NCBI GenBank assembly: GCA_947463105.1 | Contig: CANHSD010000004.1 | Coordinates: 1-26,710 of the forward strand | DNA length: 26,710 nt | Source of the DNA: Chitinophagaceae bacterium | GTDB lineage: Bacteria; Bacteroidota; Bacteroidia; Chitinophagales; Chitinophagaceae | Direction of reading: 5' to 3' | Part shown: piece by piece, positions 1-8,491 of the stretch | Layout: each line of letters opens with the position of its first letter | Position numbering within the stretch: position 1 is the stretch's first letter | Made by a program: the position numbers and the translations under genes | The notes under the pieces: model-generated | The model's database searches: none | What the model saw: only the letters and a program-made list of their open reading frames with translations | What the model was told of the DNA's origin: nothing

Positions 1-1
1 A

Positions 2-193
2 ATGCCTGAGAAAAGGTTGAAGGATGCGGCAGATATTAACCTCGGTGTGGATTATAAATTGAATAAAAAATGGGCTTTGTGGGTTGATTTGAATAATATT
101 GCCAATATCCAATACCAGCGATGGAACCAATATGACGCCTTTGGTTTCAATTTTATCGCAGGTCTACGGTATTCATTCACAAAAGCCAAATGA
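2..193 (+). CDS. C-terminal end of an outer-membrane beta-barrel protein, probably a TonB-dependent receptor (5' partial)
   Basis: The reading frame is open from the window edge, so the gene starts upstream and the ATG at base 2 is probably internal. About 63 residues are visible. They alternate polar and hydrophobic/aromatic residues as beta-strands do: one strand around LGVDYKLNKKWALWVDLNN, then a last strand ending GLRYSF. An aromatic-rich final strand close to the C-terminus is typical of outer-membrane barrels that are inserted by the BAM machinery. The pairing of 'nNlaN..Y.rWn.Y...GFn...GlrysF' is common in Bacteroidota TonB-dependent receptors and related porins. The exact family cannot be decided from the tail alone. 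The stop codon overlaps the start of the next gene by 4 nt, so the two are probably co-transcribed and translationally coupled. Confidence 0.7.
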   Translation: MPEKRLKDAADINLGVDYKLNKKWALWVDLNNIANIQYQRWNQYDAFGFNFIAGLRYSFTKAK

Positions 194-861
194 CCCTCAG
201 CATGCAATATGTTGAATTTCCCAGTCTTCTTTACAGGTACTTTTCATTGAAAGGGAGTGTATCTATCCCCGGTTTGGGAGCACTGTCACTGAAGCGTGTT
301 CCTGCGGTTAATGATTTTTCAAGAAAGCAAGTGTTACCACCAACACAATTGTTTAAGTTTAATGCCAACATCGATCCATCTTCGGGAGACCAGTCCAATT
401 ATATTGCCCGATTGTCTGGAATGGACAAAGAACAAGTAGACAATGAATTGAAGTTAATGGGAGAGGAGTTAAAAACCCGCCTGATGGCCGAGCGAAAACT
501 GGAGTGGATGGACATGGGCAGTTTTTCAATATCTGATGAAGGTGAAATTGGCTTTGTTCCCAAGACAGTAACAACTGAATTTTTTGCTCCAGTTCACTAT
601 ATGCATGTTTTGAGGCCGGATGCCGAGCATACCATCAAAGTTGGGGAAGAAGAGAGAACCAATACTGACATGGAGGTCTTTTTTGAAGAACAACGCGCCA
701 ATGCAAGCAAGAACAAGTGGCAAAAAGCAGCAATGGTACTGTTTTTTATGGCTGCACTACTCCTGACCATCCGTTTCATGTTTGGAAGTTTTGATTTGCT
801 GGATTCAAGGTATAACCCACTGAAGTTCATCACCCCAAAGGCAACATACAGGGTTATTTAA
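190..861 (+). CDS. Membrane-anchored HU-like (CCDC81-type bacterial HU domain) protein
   Basis: The 223-residue protein starts at ATG 190, inside the stop of the upstream barrel gene (ATGA overlap). A second in-frame ATG lies at 202. Residues 23-34 (SVSIPGLGALSL) and 105-124 (including MDMGSFSISDEGEIGFVP) match the two halves of the HU-CCDC81 fold described in Bacteroidota, where the phrase 'v.iPGlGal' recurs. One hydrophobic segment at about 178-199 looks like a transmembrane helix and is followed by only about 24 residues. Many family members carry a C-terminal peptidoglycan-binding SPOR domain after the helix; here there is no room for one. By topology the HU-like part probably lies in the cytoplasm, but orientation is inferred. 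DNA binding has not been shown for this branch. Assignment to the family is moderately sure; function is unknown. Confidence 0.75.
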   Translation: MTLSMQYVEFPSLLYRYFSLKGSVSIPGLGALSLKRVPAVNDFSRKQVLPPTQLFKFNANIDPSSGDQSNYIARLSGMDKEQVDNELKLMGEELKTRLMAERKLEWMDMGSFSISDEGEIGFVPKTVTTEFFAPVHYMHVLRPDAEHTIKVGEEERTNTDMEVFFEEQRANASKNKWQKAAMVLFFMAALLLTIRFMFGSFDLLDSRYNPLKFITPKATYRVI

Positions 862-878
862 TTTTTAAAATACGCAAC

Positions 879-1754
879 ATGTTTTGCCCTGTTTGTAACC
901 ACACTGAATACAGCAAACTGCTGACGGTCAAAGATTTTACCGTTTCTACAGAAAATTTTGAGGTTGTAGAATGTTCTGCATGTGGATTCAGGTTCACTGC
1001 CCATCCTCCCACCCCAGACCAGATTGGGCTGTATTATCAGTCAGATGCCTATATCTCCCACACCGATAGCAAGAAAGGAATTTTCAATACCATTTACCAG
1101 TTGATCAGGAAACAAGCTGTTGCTTCCAAAAGAAAACTCGTTATCCAATACAGCAATTGCCAAACCGGACAATTGCTTGATTATGGCTGTGGTACTGGCG
1201 CCTTCCTGATGGAAATGAAATCAGCAGGATGGCAGGTGCAGGGCATGGAACCCGATTCTGGCGCAGCTTCCAGAGCAGCGGAACTCACTTCTTCCACCAT
1301 CACCCATCCCGATCAACTTTCTACCCTGCCAAGCAATGCTTTCAATGTAGTAACCATGTGGCATGTATTGGAACATGTACACGACTTACACGGTACAATG
1401 GAGCAGGTAAAAAGAATCCTGAAGCAGGATGGCATTTTGATTGTAGCAGTGCCTAACCATACCTCCTTCGATGCCAGGCATTATGCTGAACATTGGGCGG
1501 CCTATGATGTACCCCGTCATTTGCATCATTTTAGCCCAGCCAGCCTGTCAAAACTAATGCACATGCATTCCATGAAGGTCACTGCCATAAAACCCATGTG
1601 GTACGATGCTTTTTATGTAAGCCTCTTGAGTGAAAAATACAAAACAGGCAGCATGCGGTTGATTCCAGCACTCTTAACCGGCATCATCTCAAATCTCAAT
1701 GCCATTTTCAAGAAAGGCGTTTGCAGTTCACAGATCTATATCATCCGATCCTGA
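879..1754 (+). CDS. Zinc-ribbon class I SAM-dependent methyltransferase
   Basis: This 291-residue protein begins with a CxxC...CxxC zinc ribbon (Cys3, Cys6, Cys32, Cys35). It is followed by a Rossmann methyltransferase domain with motif I LDYGCGTGAF at residues 100-109, an acidic end of strand 2 (GMEPD) and a WHVLEHV segment typical of methyltransferase family 11/23 proteins. The RHLHHFSP stretch near residue 215 is common in the same group, which often modifies sugars, lipids or surface glycans. The substrate cannot be read from the sequence. The gene lies 17 nt after the HU-like gene with no promoter motif between them, so it is probably the last gene of that operon. Its stop is one base from the stop of the convergent protease gene, leaving no space for a separate terminator. 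Confidence 0.85.
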   Translation: MFCPVCNHTEYSKLLTVKDFTVSTENFEVVECSACGFRFTAHPPTPDQIGLYYQSDAYISHTDSKKGIFNTIYQLIRKQAVASKRKLVIQYSNCQTGQLLDYGCGTGAFLMEMKSAGWQVQGMEPDSGAASRAAELTSSTITHPDQLSTLPSNAFNVVTMWHVLEHVHDLHGTMEQVKRILKQDGILIVAVPNHTSFDARHYAEHWAAYDVPRHLHHFSPASLSKLMHMHSMKVTAIKPMWYDAFYVSLLSEKYKTGSMRLIPALLTGIISNLNAIFKKGVCSSQIYIIRS

Positions 1755-1755
1755 C

Positions 1756-3342
1756 TTATTTCCTGATCGATTCCATGGCCACGATAAAGGTTTCATCCTG
1801 TTGGTTCAAGACATGGAAATAGGCTGATTCATTCCAGGCAAGCCTTGCCACCATGGCTTTGATAGTGGTCTTTGCACGGTTTTGGGAAGCCGGTGACGAC
1901 AACAAAATTTTTATCCCCTGTTTTTGGGCAAAATCAACCAACTGTGGAAGCACTTTGTCATCAAGGTTGAATAGGCTGCTGTAGGCAGCAACATCCTTGT
2001 ATGTCGATATGTTGCTTTTATTGGTCATGAAATACCGGTAGGCAAAATTTCCGATGATATTGTTGATGTAGATGCTGTTATAACCCGTGTCAAACATGAT
2101 GGGATCGATGGCTACCGACAAGTCTGGTGTGATTCCACCGCCACCGTAAAGGGTTTTTCCATTGGCTGTTTTTACTGGCTTGCGCTGGTATTTTGTGCTA
2201 TCGATTTGTTTTGAATCACCCCGGTGAAACCTGTTCATCACCTCCATTTGGTAGGCATCATTTCCCTCATCATAAGGCTTTTGGATGCTCCTTCCCAATG
2301 GGGTAAAATACCTGGCAATGGTAAGCCTTAGTGCTGATCCATCAGACAATGCATATTGCTCCTGAACAAGCCCTTTACCAAAACTTCGTCTGCCCACGAT
2401 GGTGGCCCTTTCATGGTCTTGCAAAGCACCGGCAATCACTTCACTGGCAGAGGCGGAACCCTCGTTCATCAATACCACCAGTTTTCCGGTTTCAAAAAGA
2501 CCTGAGCGCTTTGCCTTGTATTCTTTTTTGGGACTGTTGATCCCTTCGGTATACACAATCAGTTTTTCACCACCGATGAACTCGTCGATGATGTCAATGG
2601 CTTCCTCAAGAATACCGCCACCGTTGTCGCGCAGGTCAAGCACCAATGATTTCATCCCCGCGGCTTTCAGCTTTTCCAGGGATTCCAGAAACTCCTTATA
2701 GGTATTGCTGGAAAAACGGTTCAACCGGATGTATCCATTATCCTTGTCTATCATGTAAGCCGCATCCAGAGAGCTGATGGGAATGCTACCCCGAACAACC
2801 GACTTGTTGATGATCTTGTTCTCGTGCATCAGCCGAATCGAGACTATCGTGCCTGCGGGTCCCTTTACCCATTTTTTCAGTTGATCGCTGTTTTTGAGGC
2901 CAATGGCTGCACTATCATTCACTGCAAGGATCTTGTCGCCAACAACAAGACCGGCATTTTTGGCCGGCCCATTATCCAGCACAGAAAGAATGTGAACCGT
3001 ATCATTGAAAATATTGAATTCAATGCCAATCCCATAAAACTGGCCTTCCAGGCCCTCATTCACCTCAGTCAATTCAGCTACTGGGATGTAAACCGAATGG
3101 GGGTCAAGCGTATTCACCAAACCATTGATGGCATTGGCCGCCGCTGAATCAACATCCACCTTGTCTACGTAGCGTTGCTTGATCAGTTGCATCACCTCAT
3201 TCAGTGTATTGGTTCCAGGAGAAGTCAAAAAACTTTTCGTCATTGGCATATTGCTGCGTAATTTGTAGCCGATGAACATGCCCAATACTACGGCAATTGA
3301 AAATAGGATGGGAGTAGCTGCGTTGATCTTCCTGTTGCTCAT
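1756..3342 (-). CDS. S41 family C-terminal processing peptidase (Prc/CtpA type)
   Basis: The 528-residue protein has an N-terminal membrane anchor or uncleaved signal (about residues 10-26), so it should act in the periplasm. A PDZ domain follows (GIGIEF around 104-109, GDKILAVND around 135-143), then the S41 core. The catalytic dyad is visible: Ser298 in GSASASEVIAGAL and Lys323 in SFGKGLVQ, in the spacing known from CtpA and Prc. The LVLDLRDNGGG strand (233-243) is the conserved core of the family. These enzymes trim or degrade periplasmic and membrane proteins from the C-terminus. The start ATG at 3342 lies in a divergent intergenic region. A near-consensus -7 element (GAACTTTG on the minus strand, 3374-3367) sits about 25 nt upstream. 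Family is certain, physiological substrates unknown. Confidence 0.95.
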   Translation of the reverse strand: MSNRKINAATPILFSIAVVLGMFIGYKLRSNMPMTKSFLTSPGTNTLNEVMQLIKQRYVDKVDVDSAAANAINGLVNTLDPHSVYIPVAELTEVNEGLEGQFYGIGIEFNIFNDTVHILSVLDNGPAKNAGLVVGDKILAVNDSAAIGLKNSDQLKKWVKGPAGTIVSIRLMHENKIINKSVVRGSIPISSLDAAYMIDKDNGYIRLNRFSSNTYKEFLESLEKLKAAGMKSLVLDLRDNGGGILEEAIDIIDEFIGGEKLIVYTEGINSPKKEYKAKRSGLFETGKLVVLMNEGSASASEVIAGALQDHERATIVGRRSFGKGLVQEQYALSDGSALRLTIARYFTPLGRSIQKPYDEGNDAYQMEVMNRFHRGDSKQIDSTKYQRKPVKTANGKTLYGGGGITPDLSVAIDPIMFDTGYNSIYINNIIGNFAYRYFMTNKSNISTYKDVAAYSSLFNLDDKVLPQLVDFAQKQGIKILLSSPASQNRAKTTIKAMVARLAWNESAYFHVLNQQDETFIVAMESIRK

Positions 3343-3366
3343 GTTGTTCTTTCAATTGTAATTTTG
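3335..3366 (+). promoter_or_regulatory. Bacteroidota-type promoter for the murK-murQ operon
   Basis: TTG at 3335-3337, a 21-nt spacer and TAATTTTG at 3359-3366 match the Bacteroidota consensus TTG-N(17-23)-TAnnTTTG. The -33 part lies inside the 5' end of the divergent protease gene. Transcription would start near 3372, about 20 nt before the kinase ATG at 3392. Confidence 0.6.
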
Positions 3367-3391
3367 CAAAGTTCCTGAATTAACCTGAATT

Positions 3392-4240
3392 ATGGACGGA
3401 TTAAAACTGATAGCAGATAGTGGGGCAACGAAAACAGAATGGAGACTGGTCGGAAAAGGAAGTTTCAAGTCTTTTTTTACGGTAGGCCTCAGTCCTTACC
3501 ACATGGACCGTACACAGATCCGCGAAACCCTTTTGAAGGCCTTCCCTAAAAGCCTTTTGAAGAAAGAAATTCTTTCCATTCACTATTACGGAACAGGCTG
3601 CAAAACCAAGGCCAATGCCAATATTGTCAAAAAAGCCCTTGAAGACATATTCCCTGGTACTGCTGTTCACGTAACCCATGACCTGATGGGGGCTGCTATT
3701 GCCACCTGTGGCAAGAATCCCGGCATTTCCTGCATCCTGGGTACAGGATCGAATTCCTGTTCTTTTGATGGAAAAAAAATTCTCCTCAACTCTCCTGGCC
3801 TGGGGTATATTTTAGGGGATGAGGGAAGTGGTGCCTACCTGGGTCGAAAAATAATACAACATTTCCTTTACGGCACATTTGATGCTTCATTGATGAAATC
3901 ATTCAAGGCCCATTTCAAGACTGATAAAAACGAGATTCTCCAAAAAGTATACAAGGAACCCTTTGCCAACCGCTACCTGGCAAGCTTTACCATCTTTCTG
4001 TCCATGCACAGGGGGCATTTCATCATTGAGAACATCATTGAAGATGGCCTGAGGGATTTCTTTGAACAGCACCTTGGAACTTATCCGCAGCGGTTTACAG
4101 CTCCTATTCATTTTGTGGGAAGCATTGCTTTTTATTTCAAGGATAAAATTGCCGAACTTTGCAATGACTTTGGATTCAACATGGGTGTCATCATCAAGCA
4201 ACCCATGGATGGATTGGTGGCCTATCACAAAAAACATTAA
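3392..4240 (+). CDS. murK: BadF/BadG-family amino-sugar kinase, probable MurNAc/GlcNAc kinase
   Basis: This 282-residue protein has the sugar-kinase ATPase fold of the BadF/BadG/BcrA/BcrD group. Phosphate-1 motif ADSGATKTEW lies at residues 8-17, the probable catalytic Asp97 in HDLMGAA, phosphate-2 motif GTGSN at 117-121 and the adenosine-site region LGDEGSGAYLGRK at 141-153. N-acetylglucosamine kinase and the MurNAc kinase MurK of Clostridium and Tannerella belong to this family. The next gene, nine bases on, is murQ, which needs MurNAc-6-phosphate as substrate. Since no phosphotransferase transporter is seen, a cytoplasmic kinase making MurNAc-6-phosphate is the natural partner. The family is certain; the MurNAc specificity and the symbol rest on context and could instead be GlcNAc or glucosamine. 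Confidence 0.75.
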   Translation: MDGLKLIADSGATKTEWRLVGKGSFKSFFTVGLSPYHMDRTQIRETLLKAFPKSLLKKEILSIHYYGTGCKTKANANIVKKALEDIFPGTAVHVTHDLMGAAIATCGKNPGISCILGTGSNSCSFDGKKILLNSPGLGYILGDEGSGAYLGRKIIQHFLYGTFDASLMKSFKAHFKTDKNEILQKVYKEPFANRYLASFTIFLSMHRGHFIIENIIEDGLRDFFEQHLGTYPQRFTAPIHFVGSIAFYFKDKIAELCNDFGFNMGVIIKQPMDGLVAYHKKH

Positions 4241-4249
4241 GGCAAAACG

Positions 4250-5059
4250 ATGAACGGAAGAACGACAGAGCAGGATTCACATTACAGGCACTTGGAAAAA
4301 ATGACTGTTCTTGAATTGCTCGAAAACATCAATACAGAGGACAGGATTGTTCCGGAAGCTGTTGCCAAATCAATTCCACAGATTACGGCTTTGGTAGAAG
4401 CAACCGCAGACCGCATGCTTTCAGGTGGAAGGCTGTTTTATATTGGGGCTGGAACCAGCGGAAGGCTGGGGGTGGTAGACGCCTCTGAATGCCCACCTAC
4501 TTTTGGTGTTCCCCATGAACTGGTGATTGGCATTATTGCTGGAGGAAAAGATGCCATGTTCAATGCCGTAGAGTTTGCTGAAGACAGCAGGGATCAAGCC
4601 TGGAAAGACCTTTCAGCTTTCGGCATCAACGAAAAAGATACCGTTATTGGCATTGCTGCAAGCGGTACAACACCCTATGTGATTGGTGGATTGAAAGCCT
4701 GCCGCGCCAACAATATCCTCACAGGCTCCATCTCCTGCAATGCGCATTCTCCGGTTTCTGAGACTGCAGACCATGCTATTGAAGTAGTGGTAGGGCCAGA
4801 ATTTGTTACCGGAAGCACCAGGATGAAAAGTGGAACAGCGCAGAAACTGGTCCTGAACATGATTTCCACTTCATTGATGATACAGTTGGGCAGGGTAGAA
4901 GACAACAAGATGGTCAACATGCAGCTCACCAATGACAAGTTGATCGACAGGGGCGTCAAGATGTTGATGGAGAAAATGTCTTTGGATAATTATGATCAAG
5001 CCAAGGAAATGTTGATTTTGCATGGTTCAGTAAAAAAAGCGATGGAATCCATCCATTGA
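4250..5059 (+). CDS. murQ: N-acetylmuramic acid 6-phosphate etherase
   Basis: MurQ cleaves the lactyl ether of MurNAc-6-phosphate in the cytoplasm, giving GlcNAc-6-phosphate and D-lactate, a step in reuse of cell-wall sugars. The 269-residue sequence is a SIS-domain protein with the phosphosugar loop YIGAGTSGRLG (64-74), followed by VDASECPPTFG. Glu80 and Glu111 correspond in spacing (31 residues) to the catalytic Glu83 and Glu114 of the E. coli enzyme. The signature GSTRMKSGTAQK near residue 187 is also present. It is about 30 residues shorter than E. coli MurQ because the C-terminal helical region is brief, which is usual in Bacteroidota. It follows the sugar kinase gene by nine bases, so the two enzymes probably form one operon and consecutive steps. 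Confidence 0.96.
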   Translation: MNGRTTEQDSHYRHLEKMTVLELLENINTEDRIVPEAVAKSIPQITALVEATADRMLSGGRLFYIGAGTSGRLGVVDASECPPTFGVPHELVIGIIAGGKDAMFNAVEFAEDSRDQAWKDLSAFGINEKDTVIGIAASGTTPYVIGGLKACRANNILTGSISCNAHSPVSETADHAIEVVVGPEFVTGSTRMKSGTAQKLVLNMISTSLMIQLGRVEDNKMVNMQLTNDKLIDRGVKMLMEKMSLDNYDQAKEMLILHGSVKKAMESIH

Positions 5060-5065
5060 TAGCCG

Positions 5066-5632
5066 GTGCATGAGATAGAACCATATTACAACTGGCGGCA
5101 CCTGTACATCGCAGATGAAGATCCGAAATCGCCGTTTTTTGGAAGGGAATATTCCGAGTTTCACTATTCTCAAACCATTTATAATTTTTATATCCATCCC
5201 CAATGGGATGATATTGGGTCACCTACATTATACATCAAGGTTCTTTTTACTGATTATGAGATGGGATACACCATCATTGAGATGATTGGAGAATGGAACG
5301 ATGCCATTGAAAACGACATCATGACATTCAAGCGAGATATCATCGACATCATGATCAAACAGGGCATCAACAAATACATTCTTGTTGCAGAGAACGTACT
5401 CAATTTTCACAGCAGCGATGATTGTTATTATGAAGAATGGATGGAAGACATTGAAGAAGAAGGAGGATGGGTTTCTATCATCGGACTGCCAGCGCAATCC
5501 AGGTATGATTTCACTAGGGCAAGCATTGACAGATATGTCCAGCTGATCGATTTGCCAGACTGGCGTCCTTTTACCCCCGGAAACTTGTTTACCAAAGTAG
5601 ACAATATTTTGCTGAGAAGGTTGAACAACTGA
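5066..5632 (+). CDS. Conserved acidic protein of unknown function
   Basis: I do not recognise a named family in this 188-residue protein. The start is GTG at 5066, six bases after the murQ stop; no in-frame ATG lies nearby, so GTG is the best choice. It has no signal peptide or membrane helix and appears cytoplasmic. It is strongly acidic and aromatic: the middle holds an acidic run DDCYYEEWMEDIEEEGGW near residues 115-132, preceded by a hydrophobic strand KYILVAENVL. The regular alternation of strands and helices suggests a single alpha/beta domain. Tight spacing puts it in the murK-murQ operon, but this says little about function, because a second promoter for sdhCAB starts just after it. 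Protein coding is well supported by length and spacing. Confidence 0.75.
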   Translation: MHEIEPYYNWRHLYIADEDPKSPFFGREYSEFHYSQTIYNFYIHPQWDDIGSPTLYIKVLFTDYEMGYTIIEMIGEWNDAIENDIMTFKRDIIDIMIKQGINKYILVAENVLNFHSSDDCYYEEWMEDIEEEGGWVSIIGLPAQSRYDFTRASIDRYVQLIDLPDWRPFTPGNLFTKVDNILLRRLNN

Positions 5633-5635
5633 TTA

Positions 5636-5647
5636 GAAAACGTTTTC
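5636..5647. repeat. 12-bp perfect palindrome after the acidic protein gene
   Basis: GAAAACGTTTTC reads the same on both strands and lies three bases after the stop at 5632. With no loop it is a poor RNA hairpin and no T-tract follows directly, so I do not call it a terminator. It lies about 50 bases upstream of the sdh promoter and could be an operator half-site pair or chance in AT-rich DNA. Confidence 0.3.
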
Positions 5648-5695
5648 GTAATCCTGTTTAATTTATTGTTTTTCTGCGTATAATACACTGAAACA

Positions 5696-5729
5696 TTGTA
5701 CCATATTCAGCGTTTGTAATGTAACTTTG
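5696..5729 (+). promoter_or_regulatory. Bacteroidota-type promoter for sdhCAB
   Basis: TAACTTTG at 5722-5729 is an exact TAnnTTTG -7 element and TTG at 5696-5698 gives a 23-nt spacer, at the long end of the accepted range. A start near 5735 gives a leader of about 25 nt before the sdhC ATG at 5760. The TTG inside this -7 element could be read as an earlier in-frame start codon, which the promoter assignment argues against. Confidence 0.6.
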
Positions 5730-5759
5730 CACCAATTCAAATCAGAGAAATTTTCATCT

Positions 5760-6470
5760 ATGAACTGGAGTCTATTGTTTTCATCTTCCATCGGCAAAAA
5801 AATTGTCATGGCACTCACCGGAATTTTTCTGGTGGTTTTTCTTGTTGTGCATTGTTACGTGAATGCAAATATTTTCTTTGCCAATGCCGAAGAGAATTTC
5901 AACCGTGCTGCCCATTTCATGGGATCCAATCTTTTGGTCCGCATCACTGAGATAGGCCTTTTTGCCGGCTTTATCCTGCACATTGTCCAAGGATACAAGC
6001 TGGAGTTGCAAAACAGGGGAAGCAGAAAAACACGCTATGCCGTTACCGCAGGCAACAAAACCTCCAAATGGTATTCCAGGTCAATGGCCATCCTTGGTAC
6101 ACTTATTCTTTTGTTCCTTATCATACACCTTGCCCATTTCTGGGTTCCATCCAGGTTTGGTGGTCTTGAAGAGGTCTATTATGGAGACAAGAAATTCCAC
6201 AACCTTTATCTGGAGATGAAAAATATTTTTGCAGAACCATGGGTGGTTATTGTTTACCTGTTGGGATGTTTCTCACTCTCCTGGCACCTGCTCCATGGCG
6301 TGCAAAGTGCGGCACAAACCCTTGGCTGGACCAACAAGAATTTTTTCCCCATGATCAAAACCATCGGCATTGTTTTCTCTATCCTGGTTCCATTGATCTT
6401 TGCCCTGATGCCGCTGGCCATGTATTTTGGCCTTCAGCTTGATTTGGAAAACATCACATTGCTATTCTAA
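5760..6470 (+). CDS. sdhC: Succinate dehydrogenase cytochrome b558 subunit (single-subunit di-haem type)
   Basis: The 236-residue membrane subunit anchors the SdhAB dimer and passes electrons from succinate to menaquinone through two haems. Five hydrophobic helices are visible, and histidines placed as haem ligands occur at His31 (VVHCYVN), His74 (ILHIVQG), His123/His126 (IIHLAHFW) and His176/His179 (SWHLLHG). This is the B-type arrangement with one anchor protein, as in Bacillus, Wolinella and Bacteroidota, in contrast to the SdhC/SdhD pair of E. coli. ATG 5760 was chosen over an in-frame TTG at 5727 because that TTG lies in the predicted promoter element and [14 protein letters not shown] is the usual start. 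It is the first gene of sdhCAB. Confidence 0.94.
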   Translation: MNWSLLFSSSIGKKIVMALTGIFLVVFLVVHCYVNANIFFANAEENFNRAAHFMGSNLLVRITEIGLFAGFILHIVQGYKLELQNRGSRKTRYAVTAGNKTSKWYSRSMAILGTLILLFLIIHLAHFWVPSRFGGLEEVYYGDKKFHNLYLEMKNIFAEPWVVIVYLLGCFSLSWHLLHGVQSAAQTLGWTNKNFFPMIKTIGIVFSILVPLIFALMPLAMYFGLQLDLENITLLF

Positions 6471-6493
6471 ACATTTCAATAAATCAACATACC

Positions 6494-8464
6494 ATGCTTG
6501 ATGCTAAAATTCCTGCCGGAAAACTTGATGAAAAATGGACCAAATACAAGGGTACCGTCAAACTCGTAAATCCGGCCAACAAAAGGAAGCTTGAGATCAT
6601 TGTTGTAGGTACCGGACTTGCCGGCTCTTCTGCAGCAGCCAGCCTCGGTGAAATGGGCTACAAGGTAAAAGCCTTCTGTTTCCAGGATTCTCCGCGCCGT
6701 GCGCACTCCATTGCCGCACAGGGGGGAATCAATGCCGCAAAGAATTATCAAAACGATGGCGATTCAGTCTATCGTTTGTTTTATGATACCATCAAGGGTG
6801 GGGATTACCGTGCCCGCGAAGGAAATGTACACAGGCTCGCAGAGGTTAGCACCAGCATCATTGACCAGTGCGTTGCACAAGGTGTTCCTTTTGCAAGGGA
6901 ATATGGTGGATTGCTCAGCAACCGTTCATTTGGTGGAACGCAGGTACAGCGTACGTTCTATGCAGCAGGTCAAACCGGACAGCAATTGTTGATCGGTGCC
7001 TACCAGGCACTAGAAAGGCAAGTTGCCCTGGGTACTGTTGAAATGCATGCCCGCCATGAAATGGTGGAGCTGGTCATCATCGACGGAAAAGCCCGTGGTA
7101 TCATTGCCAGGAACCTGGTTACCGGCGAACTGGAAAGGCATTTTGCCCACGCAGTGTTGCTCTGCACAGGAGGATACGGCAATGTATTCTACCTGTCTAC
7201 CAACGCAATGGGCTCCAACGTTACTGCGGCATGGAAGGCCCACAAGAAAGGTGCCTATTTTGCCAATCCATGTTTCACACAAATTCATCCCACCTGTATC
7301 CCTGTTTCAGGCGATCACCAGTCAAAACTGACCCTCATGTCAGAGTCCCTCAGGAATGACGGAAGAATTTGGGTGCCTGCCAAACAAGGTGATAACAGGC
7401 CTGCCAATGAGATTCCTGAAGAAGAACGCGATTATTATCTTGAAAGAAGATATCCTGCCTTCGGTAACCTCGTTCCAAGAGATGTGGCATCAAGGGCAGC
7501 CAAAGAGCGTTGTGATGCAGGTTTTGGCGTGGGCTCATCCAAACAAGCCGTTTATCTTGACTATGCAGCAGCCATCCAGCGCTATGGCAAGGCAGAAGTG
7601 AGCAAGAAGAACCTGGGCAATGTTTCTGCTGAAGTCATTACCAACCTTGGAAAAGATGTGGTAAAGGAAAAATACGGCAACCTGTTTGCCATGTACGAAA
7701 AAATCACCGGAGAAAATCCATACGAAGTTCCAATGAGGATTTACCCTGCAGTGCACTATACCATGGGAGGACTTTGGGTTGATTATGAACTCAAAACAAC
7801 CATTGATGGATTGTATGCCCTCGGTGAAGCCAATTTCAGTGAGCATGGAGCCAACAGGCTCGGTGCATCCGCACTGATGCAAGGACTGGCAGACGGTTAT
7901 TTTGTTATTCCCTACACATTGGGTAATTATCTCGCAGACGACATCAGAACAACTTCTATCCCAACAGATCATCCTGCTTTCGTTGAAGCCGAACAAAAAG
8001 CTTTCGACCGCATCAACAAATTGATGTCCATTCAGGGCAAACAAACCGTTGAAAGCTTCCACAAGCGCCTAGGAAAAATCATCTGGGACAAGTGTGGCAT
8101 GGCACGAAGCGCAGAAGGCCTGAAACAAGCCATTGAAGAGGTGAGGGCATTGAAAGCTGAGTTCTGGTCTGATGTGCGCATTCCCGGAGAAATCAATGCA
8201 ATGAACCAAGAGTTGGATAAAGCTGGTAGGGTAGCGGATTTCATTGAACTGGGCGAATTGATGTGTATCGATGCTTTGGAAAGAAATGAAAGTTGTGGTG
8301 GACATTTCCGTGAAGAGTACCAGACACCGGAAGGCGAAGCTTTGCGGGATGATGAAGGACACATGTATGTATCTGCCTGGGAACACCAGGAAAGCCATTG
8401 GAACCTTCACAAAGAGCCCCTGAATTACGAAGTGGTTAAACCAAGTCAACGCAGTTACAAATAA
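6494..8464 (+). CDS. sdhA: Succinate dehydrogenase/fumarate reductase flavoprotein subunit
   Basis: SdhA oxidises succinate to fumarate with covalently bound FAD, on the cytoplasmic face of the inner membrane. The 656-residue protein has the dinucleotide-binding motif [12 protein letters not shown] (residues 37-48, GxGxxG at 39-44). The flavin-attachment segment AHSIAAQGG follows, with His71 as the covalent FAD ligand. The active-site region [10 protein letters not shown] includes Arg329, which corresponds to the catalytic arginine of SdhA/FrdA. A HPTCIP segment and the [13 protein letters not shown] loop are also family hallmarks. Length is above the roughly 590 residues of the E. coli protein, as usual in the B-type enzymes of Bacteroidota. 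It lies 23 nt after sdhC and 27 nt before sdhB. The enzyme could run in either direction; sequence does not decide. Confidence 0.97.
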   Translation: MLDAKIPAGKLDEKWTKYKGTVKLVNPANKRKLEIIVVGTGLAGSSAAASLGEMGYKVKAFCFQDSPRRAHSIAAQGGINAAKNYQNDGDSVYRLFYDTIKGGDYRAREGNVHRLAEVSTSIIDQCVAQGVPFAREYGGLLSNRSFGGTQVQRTFYAAGQTGQQLLIGAYQALERQVALGTVEMHARHEMVELVIIDGKARGIIARNLVTGELERHFAHAVLLCTGGYGNVFYLSTNAMGSNVTAAWKAHKKGAYFANPCFTQIHPTCIPVSGDHQSKLTLMSESLRNDGRIWVPAKQGDNRPANEIPEEERDYYLERRYPAFGNLVPRDVASRAAKERCDAGFGVGSSKQAVYLDYAAAIQRYGKAEVSKKNLGNVSAEVITNLGKDVVKEKYGNLFAMYEKITGENPYEVPMRIYPAVHYTMGGLWVDYELKTTIDGLYALGEANFSEHGANRLGASALMQGLADGYFVIPYTLGNYLADDIRTTSIPTDHPAFVEAEQKAFDRINKLMSIQGKQTVESFHKRLGKIIWDKCGMARSAEGLKQAIEEVRALKAEFWSDVRIPGEINAMNQELDKAGRVADFIELGELMCIDALERNESCGGHFREEYQTPEGEALRDDEGHMYVSAWEHQESHWNLHKEPLNYEVVKPSQRSYK

Positions 8465-8491
8465 TATTTACAAAACAGATAACCTGATCAT

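Noticed and set aside
4250..5059. Possible truncation of murQ, since it is shorter than E. coli MurQ.
   Set aside because: All catalytic and SIS motifs are intact and the missing part is only the C-terminal helical extension that other Bacteroidota also lack.
5727..5759. An upstream in-frame TTG start for sdhC.
   Set aside because: The TTG is part of the TAACTTTG -7 element and would precede the transcription start; ATG 5760 fits the family start.
7535..8062. A 175-codon minus-strand frame inside sdhA.
   Set aside because: It is antisense to well-conserved sdhA sequence, has scattered Cys/His/Phe composition and no recognisable domain.
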